Assembly: GCF_037940415.1 (NCBI RefSeq)
Contig: NZ_CP149798.1
Span: forward strand, 6,233,001-6,297,000
Direction: 5' to 3'
Length of the DNA stretch: 64,000 nucleotides
From: Streptomyces sp. f51
GTDB taxonomy: Bacteria > Actinomycetota > Actinomycetes > Streptomycetales > Streptomycetaceae
The notes below the pieces were generated by a model that saw nothing but the letters and a program-made list of their open reading frames with translations, did not search any database and was not told the origin of the DNA. Below are positions 33,287-42,303 of this stretch, piece after piece. The translations under genes and the position numbers were made by a program. Numbering within the stretch: the stretch's first letter is position 1; every line of letters begins with the position of its first letter.

Positions 33287-35260
33287 ATGCAGACCACGCC
33301 CTACGGTTCATGGCCCTCGCCGATCGACGCGCGGCTCGCCGCCGCGCACGACGGCCATCCCGAGTTCGTCGGATTCGTCGGCGACGAGGCCTGGTGGACC
33401 GAACCCCGGCCGGCCGAGGACGGTCGGCGCACGCTGGTCAGGCGGACGGCGGACGGCACCGAGGAGTCGGTGCTCCCGGCGCCGTGGAACGTGCGCAGCC
33501 GCGTCATGGAGTACGGCGGCAGTCCCTGGGCGGGAGTCATGCGCCCCGAAGGACCGCTGGTCGTCTTCGTCGACTTCGCCGACCAGCGCCTCTACCGCTG
33601 GGAGCCGGGAGGCGAACCGCGCCCGCTGACCCCGCTCTCGGCGGTGGGCGGCGGACTGCGCTGGGTCGATCCGCAGCTGCGGCCCGAGCGCGGTGAGGTC
33701 TGGTGCGTCATGGAGGAGTTCACCGGGGCCGGGCCCACCGATGTGCGCCGGGCCGTCGTCGCGGTGCCGCTGGACGGATCGGCGGCACAGGACCGGGACG
33801 CCGTGCGCGAACTGTCCGACGGGCGGCACCGGTTCGTCACCGGACCCCGGCTCTCGCCCGACGGCCGGCAGGCGGCCTGGATCGCCTGGGACCACCCGCG
33901 CATGCCCTGGGACGGCACCGAGGTGATCCTCGCGGACGTCACCGAGCACGGCGCGCTGTCCGCCCCGCGGGTCGTCGCGGGGGGCCCCGAGGAGTCCGTC
34001 GTCCAGGCCGACTGGGCGGCCGACGGCACGCTGCTCTTCGTCAGCGACCGCAGCGGCTGGTGGAACCTCCACCGCCTCGGCCCGGACGGCGGGGCGATCG
34101 CCGTCTGTCCGCGCGAGGAGGAGTTCGGCGGCCCGCTCTGGAAGGTCGGGCTCCGCTGGTTCGCGCCGCTGGACAGCGGCCTGATCGCCGTCGTGCACGG
34201 ACGGGGTGCCACCGCGCTCGGGATACTGGACCCCGAGACGGGGGAGGTCGTCGACACGGCGGGCCCCTGGACCGAGTTCGCGTCGACGCTCGCCGTGCAC
34301 GGCAGCAGGGTCGTCGGCGTCGGAGCCAGCCCCCGCAGCGCCCACGAGGTCGTCGAACTGGACGCCCGAACCGGGCGGGCCCGGGTCGTCGGCGCCGCGC
34401 ACGACGACCCGGTCGACCCCGCGTACTACCCGGAGCCCCAGATCCGTACCTTCGCGGGCCCGGCAGGACGCGAGGTCCACGCGCACATCTACCCGCCGCA
34501 CCACCCCGGCCATGTCGGCCGCGCGGACGAACTCCCGCCGTACGTCGTCCGGGTCCACGGCGGCCCCACCAGCAGGTCGGCCCTCGTTCTCGACCTGGAG
34601 ATCGCCTACTTCACCTCCCGGGGCATCGGCGTGGCCGAGGTCAACTACGGCGGATCCACCGGCTACGGACGGGAGTACCGCAACCTGCTGCGCGAACAGT
34701 GGGGGGTGGTCGACGTCGAGGACTGCGCGGCCGTCGCGCTCGCCCTCGCCGAGGAGGGCACCGCCGACGGGCGGCGGCTCGCCGTCCGCGGCGGCAGCGC
34801 GGGCGGCTGGACCACGGCCGCCTCCCTGGCCACCACCGACGTCTACGCCTGCGGCACGATCCTCTATCCCGTCGTCGACCTGAGCGAATGGGCCTCGGGC
34901 GAGACCCACGACTTCGAGTCGCAGTACCTGGAATCGCTCGTCGGCCCGATCGCCGAGGTGCCCGCCCGGTACACGGAGCGATCGCCCTCCACCCAGGCCG
35001 ACCGCATCACCGCGCCCTTCCTGCTGCTCCAGGGGCTCGACGACGCCGTCTGCCCGCCGGCGCAGTGCGAGCGCTTCCTGGCCCGCGTCGAGGAGCAGGG
35101 CCGTCATGTCCCGCACGCCTACATCGCCTTCGAGGGGGAGGGACACGGCTTCCGGCGCGCCGAGACGATGGAACGCTCCCTGGAGGCCGAACTCTCCCTG
35201 TACGCCCAGGTCCTCGCACTGGACCCGCCGGGCATCCCCACCCTGGACCTGTCCAAGTGA
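33287..35260 (+). CDS. S9-family prolyl oligopeptidase-like peptidase
   Basis: The 657-aa serine peptidase has an N-terminal seven-blade propeller of about 390 residues (repeated GGxPRPLT, DGRQAAWIAWDHPRMPWDGT and DWAADGTLLFVSDRSGWWN elements) and a C-terminal alpha/beta-hydrolase domain. The nucleophile is Ser504 in RGGSAGGW, with the acid in LQGLDDAVCPP and the base in GEGHGFR. PYVVRVHGGPTSRS is the usual oxyanion region. No signal peptide is visible, so it acts on imported peptides. Starts 9 bp after the M20 gene. Confidence 0.94.
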   Translation: MQTTPYGSWPSPIDARLAAAHDGHPEFVGFVGDEAWWTEPRPAEDGRRTLVRRTADGTEESVLPAPWNVRSRVMEYGGSPWAGVMRPEGPLVVFVDFADQRLYRWEPGGEPRPLTPLSAVGGGLRWVDPQLRPERGEVWCVMEEFTGAGPTDVRRAVVAVPLDGSAAQDRDAVRELSDGRHRFVTGPRLSPDGRQAAWIAWDHPRMPWDGTEVILADVTEHGALSAPRVVAGGPEESVVQADWAADGTLLFVSDRSGWWNLHRLGPDGGAIAVCPREEEFGGPLWKVGLRWFAPLDSGLIAVVHGRGATALGILDPETGEVVDTAGPWTEFASTLAVHGSRVVGVGASPRSAHEVVELDARTGRARVVGAAHDDPVDPAYYPEPQIRTFAGPAGREVHAHIYPPHHPGHVGRADELPPYVVRVHGGPTSRSALVLDLEIAYFTSRGIGVAEVNYGGSTGYGREYRNLLREQWGVVDVEDCAAVALALAEEGTADGRRLAVRGGSAGGWTTAASLATTDVYACGTILYPVVDLSEWASGETHDFESQYLESLVGPIAEVPARYTERSPSTQADRITAPFLLLQGLDDAVCPPAQCERFLARVEEQGRHVPHAYIAFEGEGHGFRRAETMERSLEAELSLYAQVLALDPPGIPTLDLSK

Positions 35261-35298
35261 GCCGGCGCAGGGCAGAGACACGCGACCCGACCACACCC

Positions 35299-35371
35299 AC
35301 CGCCATCTGAACACCGCCATCTGAACACCGGCACATGAACCACCGGCACATGAACCACCAGCACCTGGAGC
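35299..35371 (+). repeat. Five tandem 14-15 bp repeats before the LD-carboxypeptidase gene
   Basis: Units: ACCGCCATCTGAAC twice (35299-35326), then ACCGGCACATGAACC twice (35327-35356), then ACCAGCACCTGGAGC (35357-35371), with a partial ACCACGAG after it. The last copy supplies the GGAG of the downstream ribosome site. Copy-number slippage could therefore change the spacing between the peptidase genes. Confidence 0.85.
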
Positions 35372-35378
35372 ACCACGA

Positions 35379-36326
35379 GTGACCCGAACGACCGCATCGA
35401 TCACCGCACTGACCCGGCCCGCACGGCTCGCCGCGGGGGCCAGGGTCGCGGTCGTCGCGCCCAGCGGGCCCGTCCCCGAGGAGCGGCTCGAAGCCGGCCT
35501 CGACATCCTGCGCGGCTGGGACCTCGACCCCGTCGTGGCCCCCCATGTCCTCGACCGGCACGACGAGTTCGTCTACCTGGCGGGCACGGACGCGGACCGG
35601 GCCGCGGACTTCCAGGCGGCCTGGTGCGACCCGGACGTGGCCGCGGTGCTGTGCGCCCGCGGCGGCTACGGCGCCCAGCGCATGATCGACCTGCTCGACT
35701 GGGACGCGATCCGGGCCGCGGGTCCCAAGGTCTTCGTCGGCTTCAGCGACATCACCGCACTGCACGAGGCGTTCGCCACGCGGGTGGGGCTCGCGACCCT
35801 GCACGGGCCGATGGTGTCCTCCCTCGGCTTCCTGAAGAACACCCGGTCGCAGGAGCATCTGCGGGCGACCCTCTTCGAACCCGAATCGGTGCGGACCATC
35901 GCTTCCGCCGAGGCCGCCGCGCTCGTGCCCGGGAAGGCCCGAGGGGTCACGCTCGGCGGCTGCGTCAGCCTCCTGGCCGCCGAACTCGGCACACCGCACG
36001 CCCGGCCCGGCGCCCGCGGCGGGCTGCTGCTGATCGAGGACGTCGGCGAGGAGGCGTACCGGCTGGACCGGATCCTGACGCAACTGCTGCGCGGCGGCTG
36101 GCTCGACGGGGTGGCCGGGATCGCGCTCGGCTCCTGGGCGGACTGCGGACCGTACGACCGGCTCCGCGCGGTGTTCGCGGACCGGCTCGGAGCGCTCGGT
36201 GTCCCCGTCGTCGAGCACTTCGGGTTCGGGCACGCGGAGGGTTCGCTGACGATGCCGTTCGGCGTCCGCGCCGAGCTCGACGCGGACGCCGGGACACTGA
36301 CACTGGACGAGCCCGCGCTGCTCTGA
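35379..36326 (+). CDS. ldcA: LD-carboxypeptidase (S66, LdcA/MccF family)
   Basis: Cytoplasmic serine peptidase releasing the terminal D-Ala from murein tetrapeptides or cleaving related amide bonds. The 315-aa protein has the nucleophile Ser123 in VFVGFSDITAL, the glutamate region LLLIEDVGEEAYRLDRIL, and the base histidine in FGFGHAEGSLTMPFG. The N-terminus RVAVVAPSGPVPEERLEAGL is typical. GTG 35379 is used, with GGAG at 35366-35369. It follows the peptidase genes by 118 bp that hold the tandem repeats. MccF-type immunity to microcin C-like compounds is the alternative role. Confidence 0.93.
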   Translation: MTRTTASITALTRPARLAAGARVAVVAPSGPVPEERLEAGLDILRGWDLDPVVAPHVLDRHDEFVYLAGTDADRAADFQAAWCDPDVAAVLCARGGYGAQRMIDLLDWDAIRAAGPKVFVGFSDITALHEAFATRVGLATLHGPMVSSLGFLKNTRSQEHLRATLFEPESVRTIASAEAAALVPGKARGVTLGGCVSLLAAELGTPHARPGARGGLLLIEDVGEEAYRLDRILTQLLRGGWLDGVAGIALGSWADCGPYDRLRAVFADRLGALGVPVVEHFGFGHAEGSLTMPFGVRAELDADAGTLTLDEPALL

Positions 36327-36369
36327 CCGAGGGGAGGCCGCCGGGCGTGTGCTCGCGTAGGGTGATCGA

Positions 36370-36918
36370 ATGCCTGAGAACGTCGGCTTCCTCGCCGAGG
36401 GCCCGCGCGTGGCCCTTCGCCACTTCACCCTCGACGACGGCCCGGAATTCACCGCGCGGGCCAGGGAGAGCCGGAGCCTGCACCGCCCCTGGCTCTTCCC
36501 GCCCGCCGACGTCGACGCCTACGCGGTCTACGCCGGGCGGCTCATCGAGGATCCGACGAAGGCCGGATTCCTCGTCTGCGAGCGGGACGGCGGGGGGATC
36601 GCCGGCTTCATCAACATCAACAACATCGTCCACGGCGGCTTCCTGTGCGGTGCCCTCGGCTACGGCGCCTTCGCGCACGCGGCGGGACGCGGACTGATGA
36701 CCGAGGCCCTCGATCTCGTCGTGCGGTACGCCTTCGGGGAGTTGGGCCTGCACCGGCTGGAGATCAACGTGCAGCCCGCCAACGCGGGGTCGGTCGCGCT
36801 CGCGCGCGCCTGCGGCTTCCGCCTCGAAGGCTTCTCGCCCGCCTTCATCCACATCGACGGCGCCTGGCGGGACCACGAGCGATGGGCGATCACGGCGGAG
36901 ATGGTCAAGCCCCGCTGA
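36370..36918 (+). CDS. GNAT acetyltransferase (RimJ/RimL type)
   Basis: The 182-aa protein begins like RimL-type enzymes (VALRHFTLDDGPEFTARARESRSLH) and shows LGYGAFAHAAGRGLMTEALDLVVRYAF with the acetyl-CoA loop AAGRGLM, then GLHRLEINVQPANAGSVALARACGFRLEGF. RimJ/RimL relatives acetylate protein N-termini but also peptides and amino acids. The gap to ldcA is 43 bp, so it may be the last gene of the peptidase cluster; it has no clear terminator after it. Confidence 0.9.
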   Translation: MPENVGFLAEGPRVALRHFTLDDGPEFTARARESRSLHRPWLFPPADVDAYAVYAGRLIEDPTKAGFLVCERDGGGIAGFININNIVHGGFLCGALGYGAFAHAAGRGLMTEALDLVVRYAFGELGLHRLEINVQPANAGSVALARACGFRLEGFSPAFIHIDGAWRDHERWAITAEMVKPR

Positions 36919-37021
36919 CGGGTGCCCGCAGCCGGCCGCGAAGGCGCCCGGCGCCTTTGCGGAAACCTGACCCGATTCTGGTGAGCGGACACCCTGGTCA
37001 GCAGGCCGATGAGCATGTTCC

Positions 37022-38998
37022 ATGGTCATCGTGACGACGATCCGACGTGACGTACTGGCCCTCCCGGCGGCGGAACTGGGCCCGAGCAACCCGCTGCCGC
37101 CCCTGCGGACCCTCGACGAGATGCACCGTATCGACGACCGCGACCGCGTCGGCCTGCCCGGCGACATGGCCCGGCAGATCGGGTACGAGCCACTGCGCAG
37201 CGTGCTGCCGGAGCGCATACGGGACGGGTACGAGCGAGAACGGCCGCCGCGTGAACTCGACACGATAGTGATCGAGAACGACCGGCTGCGCGCCACCGTG
37301 CTGCCGGGATACGGCGGCCGTGTCGTCTCCCTCTTCCACAAACCCACCGCGACGGAACTGCTCTACACCAACCCGGTGCTCCAGCCGGCCTGCTTCGCCC
37401 TCAACGGCGCCTGGTTCTCCGGCGGCATCGAGTGGAACATCGGGGCCACCGGGCACACCACCCTGTCCTGCTCACCCGTCCACGCCGCCCGCGTCCCCGC
37501 CCCGGACGGCGGCGAGATGCTGCGCCTTTGGGAGTGGGAGCGGCTGCGCGACCTCCCCTTCCAGGTCGACCTGTGGCTGCCGGACGGCTCCGACTTCCTG
37601 TACGTCGGCGTCCGCGTCCGCAACCCGCACGAGAAGCCCGCCCCGCTGTACTGGTGGTCCAACATCGCGGTCCCCGAGGAGCGCAGGGTGCTCGCCCCGG
37701 CCGAGGAGGCCTGGCACTTCGGCTACGAGCGACGGCTGCGCCGGGTGCCCGTGCCGGCGTACGACGGGGCCGACCGGACGTACCCGCTCAACAGTGTCTT
37801 CCCCGCCGACTACTTCTACGAGGTGCCCGACGGGCGCCGCCGCTGGATCGCCGCGGTCGACGAAGCGGGCCGGGGCCTGGTCCAGACGTCCACCGACGTC
37901 CTGCGCGGGCGCAAGCTCTTCGTCTGGGGTTCGGGGTCCGGCGGGCGGCGCTGGCAGGAGTGGCTCACCGAGCCGGGAACCGGCGGGTACTGCGAGATCC
38001 AGGCGGGACTCGCCCGCACCCAGCTCGAACACGTGCGCCTGGAGGCCGAGAGCGAGGTGTCCTGGCTGGAGGCGTACGGGCCGCTGACCGTGAGCGCGCG
38101 GAGCGCGCACGGGGCCGACTGGGACGCCGCGCGGGCGGAGGCCGAGGGCCGGCTGGAGAGCGCCCTGTCCCGGGACGCGGTCGACGCCGCGTACGAGGCC
38201 TGGCTGCCGCACGCCGACAGCGCGCCCGGCGAGGTCATGGCCGTGGGATCCGGCTGGGGCGCGCTCGAAGTGCTGCGCGCCGCCCACAAACTGCCCGGCA
38301 CACCCTTCGAGGAGAGCACGCTCGGGGACGACCAGGAGCCGTGGCTCGAACTGCTGCGCTCCGGCGCGTTCCCCGAGCCCCGGCGGGTCGGGCCGCCCGG
38401 CGAGACGCTGGTGGCCTCGCACTGGCGCGACATGCTGGAGACGGCACCGGCCGCCCCGGTCGCCGAGTACCACCTCGGAGTCGCCCAGTGGCATGCCGGG
38501 GACGTGGCCCAGGCCGTGCGCAGCTGGGAGCGGGCGCTCGAACTCGCCCCGTCGCTCTGGCCGTTGCTGCGCTGCCTCGCCGTCGCCGACCAGGAGGCGG
38601 GCAACGACGAGCGCGCCGCCGACCGTTACGCCGAGGCCTTCGACGACCTCTGCCGGGAGCGGCGCGACGACGGCCGGCAGTGGACGGCGGTCACCGCCGC
38701 GCTCGGCCGCGAGGCCGTCGAGGCGCTGCTGAGGGCCCGCCGTCCGGAGCAGGCGCGCGCCGTGTGGGAGCGGCTGCACCCCGCGACCCGGGAGCGGGGA
38801 CGGTTCCGTCTCGTCGAGGCCGAACTGCTGCTCGCCGAGGGCAGGCGCGAGGACGCCCGGGCGGTCTTCGACGCGGGCTTCGAGGTCGCCGACCTGCGGG
38901 AGGGCGCGGAGACCATCGACCGGCTGTGGTCCCGGCTGAGCGACGAGCCGCTGCCGGCGTGCTACGACTTCCGCATGCGGCCACCGTCCACGCCCTGA
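37022..38998 (+). CDS. DUF5107 protein with C-terminal TPR region
   Basis: The 658-aa protein has a DUF5107 N-terminal part (about residues 60-370) of the galactose-mutarotase-like beta-sandwich type: NDRLRATVLPGYGGRVVSLF, FSGGIEWNIGATGHTT and YWWSNIAVPEE. This fold is common among carbohydrate-active proteins. The C-terminal 200 residues form TPR-like helices (EYHLGVAQWHAGDVAQAV then RSWERALELAPSLWPLLRCL). No glycosidase catalytic pair can be assigned. ATG 37022 is used; a GTG at 37031 is possible and neither has a good ribosome site. Monocistronic. Confidence 0.85.
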   Translation: MVIVTTIRRDVLALPAAELGPSNPLPPLRTLDEMHRIDDRDRVGLPGDMARQIGYEPLRSVLPERIRDGYERERPPRELDTIVIENDRLRATVLPGYGGRVVSLFHKPTATELLYTNPVLQPACFALNGAWFSGGIEWNIGATGHTTLSCSPVHAARVPAPDGGEMLRLWEWERLRDLPFQVDLWLPDGSDFLYVGVRVRNPHEKPAPLYWWSNIAVPEERRVLAPAEEAWHFGYERRLRRVPVPAYDGADRTYPLNSVFPADYFYEVPDGRRRWIAAVDEAGRGLVQTSTDVLRGRKLFVWGSGSGGRRWQEWLTEPGTGGYCEIQAGLARTQLEHVRLEAESEVSWLEAYGPLTVSARSAHGADWDAARAEAEGRLESALSRDAVDAAYEAWLPHADSAPGEVMAVGSGWGALEVLRAAHKLPGTPFEESTLGDDQEPWLELLRSGAFPEPRRVGPPGETLVASHWRDMLETAPAAPVAEYHLGVAQWHAGDVAQAVRSWERALELAPSLWPLLRCLAVADQEAGNDERAADRYAEAFDDLCRERRDDGRQWTAVTAALGREAVEALLRARRPEQARAVWERLHPATRERGRFRLVEAELLLAEGRREDARAVFDAGFEVADLREGAETIDRLWSRLSDEPLPACYDFRMRPPSTP

Positions 38999-39139
38999 GC
39001 CCCCGCCCGGCAGGGCCCGGGCCGACGGGACCCGCCGCCTTCGGCCTCCGGACCGGTCACGGGCCGCGCGGTCACGGGCCCGGGTGTTCCACCGTCGGGT
39101 GGAGCACCCGGGACGGTCCGGGGTCTGGGGCCGTGACCC

Positions 39140-39319
39140 TCAGCCCCGTCGGTCCGCGTACTCGTCCACCGACCCGTCGGGATGCACGGCGATGAGGTCG
39201 CGGCCCGCGGGTGTCCCCACCGGGCCCGCGACCACCCACGCACCGAGGTCGGTCAGGACCCTCCCGGTCTCCTCGACGTCCTCGGCGGCGATCGTCGCCG
39301 CGACCGGCGCCGGAGGCCG
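39140..39319 (-). pseudogene. Probable remnant of a VOC/glyoxalase-fold protein
   Basis: In one minus-strand frame ending at a TGA (39140-39142), about 50 residues read as a sensible C-terminus: VAATIAAEDVEETGRVLTDL, GAWVVAGPVGTPAGRD, then LIAVHPDGSVDEYADRRG. This pattern (paired strand-helix, G..GRD, then HPDG) fits the last part of a vicinal-oxygen-chelate domain. Upstream in the frame the sequence becomes arginine/proline-rich and no plausible start is found. I infer a truncated gene left in the 534-bp gap between the DUF5107 and transketolase genes. The rest of that gap shows nothing recognisable. Confidence 0.4.
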
Positions 39320-39532
39320 GGTCCGGTCCCGAGCGTCTCCGGTCGCGCGAGCCCGCCGCCCGGGTGCCAGGGGCCCACGCGGGAAACACCGGATGCGCCC
39401 GTGTTTGGGACCCCGGCTCAGGGGGACGCGGAAAGCCCGTACGGCGGGCGGGAACCGGCCTCACCCGCGCCGGCGGGAGGGACCGGAGCACCGAGCTGTC
39501 CGGAAACCGCCGGGCGAAGGGAAGGGAGCATC

Positions 39533-41380
39533 ATGAACACTCGCCGTCTCATCGATCTGGCCCAGCAGCTGCGCGTCGACAGCGTCCGCGCCGCCGACGC
39601 GGCGGGCTCGGGCCATCCGACCTCGTCCATGTCCGCCGCCGACCTCATGGCGGTCCTCCTGGCCCGTCACACGCGCTACGACTTCGAACGCCCCCGGCAT
39701 CCGGGCAACGACCGTTTCGTCCTCTCCAAGGGGCACGCGTCACCGCTCCTGTACTCCGCGTACAAGGCGGCCGGCGCCCTGAACGAGGCCGAACTGCTCA
39801 CCTTCCGCAAGGCGGGCAGCCGCCTCGAAGGGCACCCGACGCCCCGGCGGCTCCCCTGGGTGGAGACCGCCACCGGATCACTCGGCCAGGGGCTGCCCGT
39901 CGGGGTCGGCATCGCACTCGCCGGAAAGCGGCTCGATCACACCGGCTACCGGGTCAGGGTGCTGTGCGGCGACAGCGAACTCGCCGAGGGCTCCGTGTGG
40001 GAAGCCGCCGAGCACGCGGGCTACGAGCACCTGGACAACCTCACCGCGATCGTCGACGTCAACCGCCTGGGCCAGCGCGGGCCGACCCGGCACGGACACG
40101 ACCTCGGCGCGTACGCCCGCAGGTTCGCGGCGTTCGGCTGGCACACCGTGGAGATCGACGGACACGACGTCGAAGCGATCGACCGCGCCTTCCTGGAGGC
40201 GGACTCCACCGAGGGACGGCCCACCGTGATCCTCGCCCGCACCCTCAAGGGCAAGGGCGTGGCCTCGGTCCAGGACCGCGAGGGACTGCACGGCAAGCCG
40301 CTGCCGGACGCCGAAGCGGCGATCGCCGAACTCGGCGGTGTGCACGACCGCCGGGTGGAGGTCCAGCCGCCGCCCGCCGCCAGGACGCTGCACGCCGTGC
40401 GCTCCGGACACCTCGACCTGCCGCGGTACGAGCCCGGCGACCGGGTCGCCACCCGCGACGCCTTCGGCCATGCGCTCGCCGCGCTCGGCGACGCACGCGG
40501 TGACGTCGTCGCCCTGGACGGCGAGGTCGGCGACTCGACCCGCGCCGAGCTCTTCGCCAAGGAGCATCCCGAGCGCTATTTCGAGTGCTACATCGCCGAG
40601 CAGCAACTGGTCGCCACCGCCGTCGGCATGGCCGTACGCGGCTGGGTCCCCTACGCCTCGACGTTCGCGGCCTTCCTCACCCGCGCCCACGACTTCGTCC
40701 GCATGGCCGCCGTCAGCGGTGCGGGCATCAACCTCGTCGGGTCCCACGCGGGCGTCTCCATCGGGCAGGACGGCCCCTCGCAGATGGGTCTCGAGGACCT
40801 GGCGATGTTCCGGTCCGTCCACGGATCGACCGTGCTGTACCCGTGTGACGCCAACCAGACGGCGAAGCTCGTCGCCACGATGGCGGGCCTGGAGGGCATC
40901 CGCTATCTGCGCACCTCGCGCGGCGAGAGCCCCGTCGTCTACAGCGCCACCGAGGAGTTCCCGGTCGGCGGCAGCAAGGTGCTGCGCGCCTCCGCCGACG
41001 ACCGGCTCACGCTCGTCGCCGCGGGGGTCACCGTCCACGAGGCGCTGGCCGCCGCGGAGGCGCTCGACCGCGAGGGCATCCAGGCCCGGGTGATCGACCT
41101 CTACTCGGTCAAGCCCGTGGACCGCGCGACCCTGCGCGAGGCCGCAGCGGAGACCGGCTGCCTGATCACGGTGGAGGACCACCGGGAGGAGGGCGGGATC
41201 GGCGACGCGGTGCTCGACGCCTTCACCGACGGCCGCCCCGTGCCCCGCCTGGTGCGCCTGGCCGTCCGGACGATGCCGGGCTCCGCGAGCCCGGCCGAGC
41301 AGCTGCGCGCGGCGGGCATCGACGCCGAGTCGATCGCGGCGGCGGGCCGTCTGCTGGTCGAGACGGCCATGGTGCGCTGA
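39533..41380 (+). CDS. tkt: Transketolase (short, 615-aa type)
   Basis: Thiamine-diphosphate enzyme that moves two-carbon units in the pentose phosphate cycle. The 615-aa protein is shorter than typical bacterial TktA (about 660-700 aa) and resembles the mammalian-type or plasmid-type TktC group. Motifs: SGHPTSSMSAADLMAVLLAR, LSKGHASPLLYSAYKAAG, TGSLGQGLPVGVGIALAGK, the ThDP-Mg motif as GDSELAEGSVWEA...VDVNR (GDS in place of the usual GDG), YIAEQQLVATAVGMAVRGW in the pyrimidine domain, and the C-terminal domain. ATG 39533 follows GAAGGGAG. It is likely a second transketolase beside the main one. The gene is followed after 68 bp by gvpL/F. Confidence 0.94.
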   Translation: MNTRRLIDLAQQLRVDSVRAADAAGSGHPTSSMSAADLMAVLLARHTRYDFERPRHPGNDRFVLSKGHASPLLYSAYKAAGALNEAELLTFRKAGSRLEGHPTPRRLPWVETATGSLGQGLPVGVGIALAGKRLDHTGYRVRVLCGDSELAEGSVWEAAEHAGYEHLDNLTAIVDVNRLGQRGPTRHGHDLGAYARRFAAFGWHTVEIDGHDVEAIDRAFLEADSTEGRPTVILARTLKGKGVASVQDREGLHGKPLPDAEAAIAELGGVHDRRVEVQPPPAARTLHAVRSGHLDLPRYEPGDRVATRDAFGHALAALGDARGDVVALDGEVGDSTRAELFAKEHPERYFECYIAEQQLVATAVGMAVRGWVPYASTFAAFLTRAHDFVRMAAVSGAGINLVGSHAGVSIGQDGPSQMGLEDLAMFRSVHGSTVLYPCDANQTAKLVATMAGLEGIRYLRTSRGESPVVYSATEEFPVGGSKVLRASADDRLTLVAAGVTVHEALAAAEALDREGIQARVIDLYSVKPVDRATLREAAAETGCLITVEDHREEGGIGDAVLDAFTDGRPVPRLVRLAVRTMPGSASPAEQLRAAGIDAESIAAAGRLLVETAMVR

Positions 41381-41448
41381 CCGGAACACTGAGGGCACCA
41401 TGGTCAGTACGCCCTGGGGGGTGCATGTGGAAGCGCGGGAGGAGATCC

Positions 41449-42198
41449 ATGAGCGCTCTGCGCTACGTCTACGCGATCTGCCGCCCCTTCTCGGCGGCGC
41501 TTACGGCCGAGCTGACCGGGGTCGGGGGCGTCCCGCCCAAACTGCTGCGCCACGGTGACCTGATCGCCGTGGTCGGCGCGGTCCCGGAGGGGGAGTTCGC
41601 GGCGGAGCCGCTGCGTCGCAGGCTGGAGGACGTCCACTGGCTGGAGGCGACGGCCCGTGCCCACCAGGGAGTCATCGACGCGCTCACCGCCGTCACCAGC
41701 CCGCTGCCGCTCCGGCTCGCCACGGTGCTCCGGGACGACAGCGGCGTACGCGTGATGATGGAGGAGCGCAGGGAGGATTTCCTGCGCACTCTCGACCGGC
41801 TCGACGGACGCGTGGAATGGGACGTGAGTGTGTACGCGGGAACCCCCGGGGACACCGGGAAATCAGGGAGTTCCGGGAACCTTGCGGACGCATTCACGCG
41901 CCGGCTGCACGACACCCTTTCCGAGTGCGCCGAGGAGAACCGGCTGCTGACTCCACGGGGGCAGGACGGCGTTCGCGAGACCTCCCCCGGAGAAGAGGGC
42001 AAGAAAATCTTCGACGCGGCCTATCTGGTGCCGCGCTCGGACTCCGGGGAATTCGTGGCACGGGTGAACGGGAAGGCGGGGGAGGAACCGGGAATCCGGG
42101 TGGAACTCACCGGGCCGTGGGCCGCGTACTCCTTCACGCGATCGACCGGCCTGACCGGGTTCACTGGCCTCACGGGCGGTATGGACCGAAGGAGCTGA
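41449..42198 (+). CDS. GvpL/GvpF-family gas vesicle protein (orphan)
   Basis: The 249-aa protein matches the GvpF/L family: YVYAICRP near the start, LLRHGDLIAVVGAVPEGEFAAE, HQGVIDALTAVTSPLPLRLAT then FLRTLDRLDGRVEWDVSVYA and ENRLLTPRGQDG, ending with VELTGPWAAYSF. In gas-vesicle makers, GvpF/L are minor wall-assembly proteins. Here the region QENxxx (about 135-160) is an insertion-like Gly/Ser-rich stretch. GTPs are not expected. There is no gvpA, gvpN, gvpJ, gvpK or gvpO in view, so a gas vesicle cannot be made from this locus alone. ATG 41449 follows GGGAGGAGA. A very strong terminator follows. Confidence 0.88.
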   Translation: MSALRYVYAICRPFSAALTAELTGVGGVPPKLLRHGDLIAVVGAVPEGEFAAEPLRRRLEDVHWLEATARAHQGVIDALTAVTSPLPLRLATVLRDDSGVRVMMEERREDFLRTLDRLDGRVEWDVSVYAGTPGDTGKSGSSGNLADAFTRRLHDTLSECAEENRLLTPRGQDGVRETSPGEEGKKIFDAAYLVPRSDSGEFVARVNGKAGEEPGIRVELTGPWAAYSFTRSTGLTGFTGLTGGMDRRS

Positions 42199-42207
42199 GC
42201 GCGCGGA

Positions 42208-42252
42208 GCGCGGGCCGGGGGTCCAGGAAACTCCTGGACCCCCGGCCCGCGC
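42208..42252. terminator. Very strong 21-bp perfect hairpin
   Basis: Positions 42208-42228 are perfectly complementary to 42232-42252 around a 3-base AAC loop; the stem is nearly all GC. It lies 9 bp after the gvpL/F stop and 51 bp from the stop of the convergent small membrane protein gene, so it can act on both. A run CCGTTTTCCCC follows. Confidence 0.92.
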
Positions 42253-42303
42253 AAAGCCGTTTTCCCCCGGGTCTTGCCGGGGCCTCCCCGAAGAGGGAGG
42301 TTT

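Noticed and set aside
41449..42198. Complete gas vesicle locus
   Set aside because: Only a gvpL/F-type gene is present; no gvpA or other gvp genes in the window.
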